Positions 59,298-64,000 of a DNA stretch of 64,000 nucleotides are shown here, in pieces (position 1 is the first letter of the stretch; each line of letters starts with the position of its first letter). The position numbers and the translations under genes are program-made. Under the pieces are notes generated by a model. That model was given only the letters and a program-made list of their open reading frames with translations. It was not told where the DNA came from and searched no databases. This DNA is from Amaurobius ferox (lineage: Eukaryota; Arthropoda; Arachnida; Araneae; Amaurobiidae): the NCBI GenBank assembly GCA_951213105.1, contig OX578153.1:55180020-55244019 (forward strand), read 5' to 3'.

Positions 59298-61638
59298 TAA
59301 ATAATAAAAGGCAATGTCTGTGTGTGTGTGTGTGTGTGTCTGTCTTATACACTATACGTTTCGCGACCGCGCGTCGGAGAGCTACGAAATTTGGCAATCG
59401 GAGACCTGGGGGGGAGGGAAGGGGACACGTGAAAACCGATTTTCAAAATTCTAATTATTTTTTTATTTATTTAATGTTTTATGCGATTTCGACCTTTTTT
59501 TGCCCTTTTTGCCCTTTTTTCTCCACGATCCAGACGTCGTAGAAAAAAACAACTCACACCATCGGAAAGAGCAGACAATTGCGAGTAAAAATATCTCAAT
59601 TTTAAATCTCCATTTCGATTTCTAATATTTTTTAAAGATTTTGAAACAAAAGTCACTTTTGGCTCAAAAAAACGAGTTTTGGTTTTTAAATTCTCGCATA
59701 GTAAAAAGTACTCATAATTTCGACTAATAATTTACATTTTTAGAAAGCTGAAATATCTGGCATTCTTACAAGTCTAATCTGGTCCAGAAATAATGAAAAT
59801 TGCCTTCAGGATCGCAATTTTAAAGACGTCATGATTTTAAATTTCTCGGCGTTCCGCTCGGCGTGCCGCTTCGTTTCTCCCCCGCTGAAGCAGGGAAGGT
59901 GGTGGGTGGGGACGTCAAGGTGGAGGTGACGTCACGGTTCTGTATATGCATAGCGATGGGTGGGACAATAAGAAACCGAATTAGTTTTTACTTTCCGTTT
60001 CCCGCGCTTCCGGTTTTAAATGAAATAAGAGCTTAACATATGCACTGTAGAAATTATTATATTTATATTTTAAATGATGGAACGATATGGATTTTTTAAA
60101 TGGATATTTTAATTTTATGGATATTTTAAATGATGGTGGATATTTTAATTTTATGGATATTTTAAATGATGGAACGATGGATATTTAAATTTTATGGATA
60201 TTTTAAATGATGGAACAATGGAATGAGGATGATGGAATTAAGAGCTTAGAGAGCATATGGTCATTTTAAATTGTAAATTAGCGCGCTGGAAGTTAGCGGT
60301 AGGCCCGGGTACGATTCCCGCCACTGCCAAAACTGCCGAAGTGTTCACGCGGAATACGATCACGTTAAACATGTGGGCCCGTAAGTCCTTCCGAGAGGTT
60401 GGTGGTAGGGGAAGGAGGGTACGGTCCCTGTGGATGCCTCCTTCACAGGGTTCCCGTCTAAATTGGGTGAATATAAAGAAAGTTGCGGAGGGCGAGGCAG
60501 CCCAGTGGTTAGCGCTCAGGAATTGCACTCGGTAGGCCCGGGTTCGATTCCCGCCACTTCCAAAACTGCCGCCGTGTTCACGCGGAGTACGATCACGATA
60601 AACATGTGGGTCCGGAAGTCCTTCCGAGAGGTTGGTGGTAGGGGAATGAGGGTACGGTCCCTGTGGATGCCTCCCTCACAGGGTTCCCGTCTAAATTGGG
60701 TGAATATAAAGAAAGTTGCGGAGGGCGAGGCAGCCCAGTGGTTAGCGCTCAGGAATTGCACTCGGTAGGCCCGGGTTCGATTCCCGCCACTTCCAAAACT
60801 GCCGCCGTGTTCACGCGGAGTACGATCACGATAAACATGTGGGTCCGGAAGTCCTTCCGAGAGGTTGGTGGTAGGGGAAGGAGGGTACGGTCCCTGTGGA
60901 TGCCTCTCCCACTGGGTTCCGTTCTAAATTGGGTAAATAAAAAGAATGTTATGGAGATAGTCGCTGGGGGCGAAGAAGCCCAGTGGTTAGCGCGCGGGAA
61001 TTGCACTCGGTAGGCCCGGGTTCGATTCCCAAAATTGCCGCCGTGTTTACGCGGAGTACGATCACGTTAAACATGTGGGTCTGTAAGTCCTTCCGAGAAG
61101 TTGGTGGTAGGGGAAGAAGGGTAGGGTCCCTGTGGATGCTTCTCCCACTTGGTTCCGGTCTAAATTGGGTGAATAAAAAGAAAGTTATGAAGAATATCGC
61201 GGAGGGTGAAGTACCCCAGTGGTTAGTGCGCGGGATTTGCACTTGGTAGGCCCGGGTTCGATTCCCAAAATTGCCGAATAAAAATAAAGTTATGGAGATT
61301 GTCGCGGATGGCACGGTAGCCCAGTGGTTAGCGCGCGGGAATTTCACTCGGTATGCCCGGGTTCGATTCCCGCCATTGCCAAAACTGCAGCCGTGTTCAC
61401 GCGGAGTACGATCACGTAAAACGTGTGGGACTGCAAGTCCTTCCGAGAGGTTTGTGGTAGGGGAAGGAGGGTACGGTCTCTTTGGATGCCTCCCCCATTG
61501 GGTTCCGGTCTAAATTGTGTGGCACTTCCTGGCCTTCCAAGCAGTTACCTTACACCTTTCTGGTAGGTCGCGCCAACGAGTTTGCCACGGTCAGAATTTT
61601 CAAGGGTAGCGAACAGGCTGGTCGCCAAAGGCGGCTAG
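59298..61638 (+). mobile_element. Helitron-like unit 6
   Basis: 2,341 bp, six modules (60,275-61,550). Two modules near 60,480 and 60,713 are almost identical 233-bp direct repeats. TGACGTCA at 59,927-59,934, but the TATAAA seen in units 2, 4, 5 and 7 is absent. Confidence 0.85.
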
Positions 61639-63462
61639 TAAATAATAAAAGGCAGTGTCTGTGTGTGTGTCTGTCTTATACACTATACGTTTCGCGACCG
61701 CGCGTCGGAGAGCTATGAAATTTGGCAATCGGAGACCCTGGGGGGTGGGAAGGGGACACGTGAAAACCGATTTTTAAAATTTTAATTATTTTTTTGTTAT
61801 TTAATGTTTTATGCGATTTCGACCGTTTTTTGACCTTTTTGCTCTTTTTTCTCCACATCACACCATCGGAAAGAGCAGAGAATTTCGAGTAAAAATATAT
61901 CAATTTCAAATCTCAGGGACAAATTTTAATATTTTTTTATGATTTTAAAACAAAAGTCACTTTTGGCTCAAAAAAACGATTTTTGGTTTTTAAATTCTCG
62001 CATAGTAAAAAGTACTCATAATTTCGACTCATAATTTACATTTTTAGAAAGGTCAAACATCTGGCATTCTTACAAGTCCAATCTGGTCAGGAAATAATCC
62101 GTATTGCCCACAGGATCGGGATTTTAAAAGTTTCCGAATTTCAATTTCTCAGCGTTCCGATCGGCGTGCCGCTTCTTAACCGGCGTTTCTCCCCCGCAGA
62201 AGGAGGGAAGGTGGTGGGTGGGGACGTCAAGGTGGAGGTGACGTCACGGTTCTGAATAGAGCTCCTTTACTCCATATAAATTATTATATTTATATTTTAA
62301 ATGATGGAACGATATGGATTTTTTAAATGTATAGTTTAACTTTTGGATTTTTTTAAATGGATATTTTAATTTTATGAATATTTTAAATGATGGAACAATG
62401 AAACAATGGAATGAGGATGACGGAATTAAGCATATGGTCATTTTAAATTGCAAATTAGCGCGCGGGAAGTTAGCGGTAGGCCCGGGTTCGATTCCCGCCA
62501 CTGCCAAAACTGCCGCCGTGTTTACGTGGAATACGATCACGTTAAATATGTGGGTCCGTAAGTTCTTCCGAGAGGTTGGTGGTAGGGGAAGGAGGATACG
62601 GCCCCTGTGGATGCCTCCCCCACTGGGTTCCCGTCTAAATTGGGTGAATATATAGAAAGTTATGGAGATTGTCGCAGAGGGCGCGGCAGCCCAGTGGTTA
62701 CCGCGCGGGAATTTCACTCAGTAGGCCCGGGTTCGATTCCCGCCACTGCCAAAACTTACGCTACGTTCACGCAGAGTACGATCACGTTAAACATGTGGGT
62801 TCGTGAGTCCTTCCGAGAGGTTGGTGGTAGGGGAAGGAGGGTACGGTCTAAATTGGGTGAATAAAAAGAAAGTTATGGAGATTGTCGCGGAGGGCGAAGT
62901 AGCCCAGTGGTTAGCGCGCGGGAATTGCACGCGGTAGGCCCGGGTTCGATTTCCAAAATTGCCGCCGTGTTCACGCGGAGTAAACATGTGGGTCTGTAAG
63001 TCCTTCCGAGAGGTTGGTGGTTGGGGAAGGAGGGTACGGTCCCCGTGGCTGCCTCTCCCACTGGATTCCGGTCTAAATTCGGTGAATAAAAAGAAAGTTA
63101 TGGAAAATGTCGCGGAGTTCGAAGTACCCCAGTGGTTAGCGCGCGGGAATTTCACTCGGTAGGCCCGGGTTCGATTCCCGCCACTGCCAAAACTGCAGCC
63201 AAGTTCACGCGGAGTACGATCACGTTAAACATATGGGTCCGTATGTTTTTCCGAGAGGTTGGTGGTAGGGGAAGGAGGGTACGTTCCCTGTGGATGCCTC
63301 CCCCACTGGGTTCCGGTCTAAATTGGGTGGCACATCCTGGCCGTCCAACCAGTTACCTTACACCTTTATGGTAGGTCGCGCCAACGAGTTTGCCACGGTT
63401 GGAATTTGCCACGATCAGCATTTTCAAGGGTTGCGAACAGGCTGGTCGCCAAAGGCGGCTAG
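61639..63462 (+). mobile_element. Helitron-like unit 7
   Basis: 1,824 bp, four modules (62,450-63,330). A ~50-bp deletion in the head near 61,855. TGACGTCA at 62,239-62,246 and TATAAA at 62,275-62,280. Ends CTAG at 63,459-63,462, followed by T and the IR flank. Confidence 0.85.
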
Positions 63463-63960
63463 TTGAAAATAAATATTTTTTTTATGAAGGAGTTTCGTGT
63501 AGGTATTGTATTATCTTCTATGAGTGTGATCTTGAACTTCCCATATCTATCATGCCGTATTTGGTCAGGACAAACAAACAATATAAAGTCAATAGTTTTA
63601 TATATAGTGTCTACAGATTTTAATATGAATAGAAGAGAGCAAGAGAGAGAGAGAGAACGAGATAGATAGATATATATATATAGAGAGAGAGAAATGAATA
63701 GTCCAGATGGCTTTATATTTTAGCCGACAGTTTTCATATTAGCAAACTCCGCATTTTCTATTTATTTATATAATCTGTGAAACCAGTTTATATAGCACTT
63801 TGTCTCTGGTTTAAAGATGATAAATGTTTTTAGACAAAATTCAAAACAAAGCATACAATTTTGAAAATTGCGCATTTTACAGCATTTTTTCAATGGTGTA
63901 TGATATGTCAAAATATAATTTTATCCTCATAAATGAGCAGGATATAATATCGCTATTCAT
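63463..63960 (-). repeat. IR gene 3' flank, arm B of the inverted duplication
   Basis: In reverse complement this aligns with 19,801-20,380 from just after the stop codon to AATATTTATTTT. Small differences lie in an extra ATGA after the stop, the purine tract and scattered substitutions. Confidence 0.9.
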
Positions 63961-64000
63961 TCATGCGGAAACACATTTCACACGCATTTCACAAATTAAG
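63961..64000 (-). CDS. C-terminal end of a second ionotropic-receptor paralogue (partial)
   Basis: On the minus strand the last codons read LICEMRVKCVSA then TGA (complement of 63,961-63,963). The complete gene at 18.6-19.8 kb ends LICEMRVPRVSA. Ten of twelve residues match, and the following ~500 bp of 3' flank match as well. The gene lies mostly beyond the window and is convergent with the first one. Whether the rest is intact cannot be seen. Confidence 0.85.
   Translation of the reverse strand, partial: LICEMRVKCVSA

Larger units (their letters stand above)
48311..63462 (+). mobile_element. Array of seven head-to-tail Helitron-like units (15.15 kb)
   Basis: The array starts after an A with TC (TCTTCTTCTTAAATAATAAA) and ends GCCAAAGGCGGCTAG before a T. 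These are the TC...CTRR ends and A/T insertion point of Helitrons. Each internal junction is CTAG followed directly by the next unit's start. A 9-bp stem (CTGGTCGCC / GGCGGCTAG, with two G-T pairs) includes the 3' end. Each unit has a ~560-bp head, a GATATTTTAA-rich block, tandem tRNA-derived modules and a ~140-bp tail. No Rep/helicase frame, so non-autonomous. Arm A around 20,380/20,381 is the unoccupied counterpart. Confidence 0.85.

Noticed and set aside
49501..63170. Functional tRNA genes
   Set aside because: A and B boxes are good, but the anticodon stem does not pair and the acceptor pairing is imperfect. The modules run on into a non-tRNA body. They are tRNA-derived repeats.
49274..63374. 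Many overlapping 60-157-codon frames on both strands across the Helitron array
   Set aside because: They recur in every unit because the tRNA-derived modules are tandem and GC-richer. The same module is open in several frames, with no conserved domain and no selection pattern favouring one frame.

Overview
This window is AT-rich, intron- and repeat-laden eukaryotic DNA. The only gene-like unit that looks like a functional host gene is a divergent ionotropic-receptor (IR) type glutamate-receptor homologue at 18.6-19.8 kb. Its style, together with the Tc1, Merlin, hAT, Ty3/gypsy and Helitron relics, suggests an arthropod, most likely a chelicerate and probably a spider. The organism call is inference. 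No bacterial-type operon, CRISPR array or rRNA is present.

Layout. 0-1.0 kb: 3' part of a retroelement with an intact reverse transcriptase C-terminus and a (TA)n tail. 1,385-12,475: an 11.1-kb Foldback-type element whose long inverted arms are arrays of a 145-bp unit (about 33 copies left, about 8 right), flanked by a 7-bp target duplication. 13.5-14.7 kb: degraded Tc1-like element. 16.1-16.9 kb: 120-bp minisatellite. 18.6-19.8 kb: the IR gene. 20.4-22.2 kb: partial Helitron-like element. 22.2-27 kb: decayed Ty3/gypsy polyprotein. 27-31 kb: AT-rich non-coding DNA and repeats. 31.9-33.6 kb: truncated GTF2IRD2-like hAT pseudogene. 34.2-34.5, 40.8-41.65 and 42.0-42.2 kb: three Merlin (IS1595-like) fragments. 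35.8-37.9 kb: nearly intact hAT (ZMYM/DUF4371-like) transposase. 38.8-39.9 and 42.5-43.2 kb: minisatellites. 47.2-48.2 kb: second, inverted copy of the first retroelement, with a target duplication. 48,311-63,462: seven head-to-tail Helitron-like units, each carrying 4-8 tandem tRNA-derived modules. 63,463-64,000: the inverted 3' flank and last codons of a second IR paralogue.

How the parts fit. The 3' flank of the IR gene (19.8-20.43 kb) reappears inverted at 63,463-64,000 and continues across the Helitron array at about 48,265-48,310. The window therefore holds two convergent IR paralogues. Locus A (near 20,380/20,381) is the empty counterpart of the site occupied by the 15.15-kb Helitron array in locus B, which fixes the array's ends to the base: insertion between A and T, 5' TC and 3' CTAG. 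The rest is transposon-on-transposon accumulation, and almost every transposase or polymerase reading frame carries frameshifts or stops.
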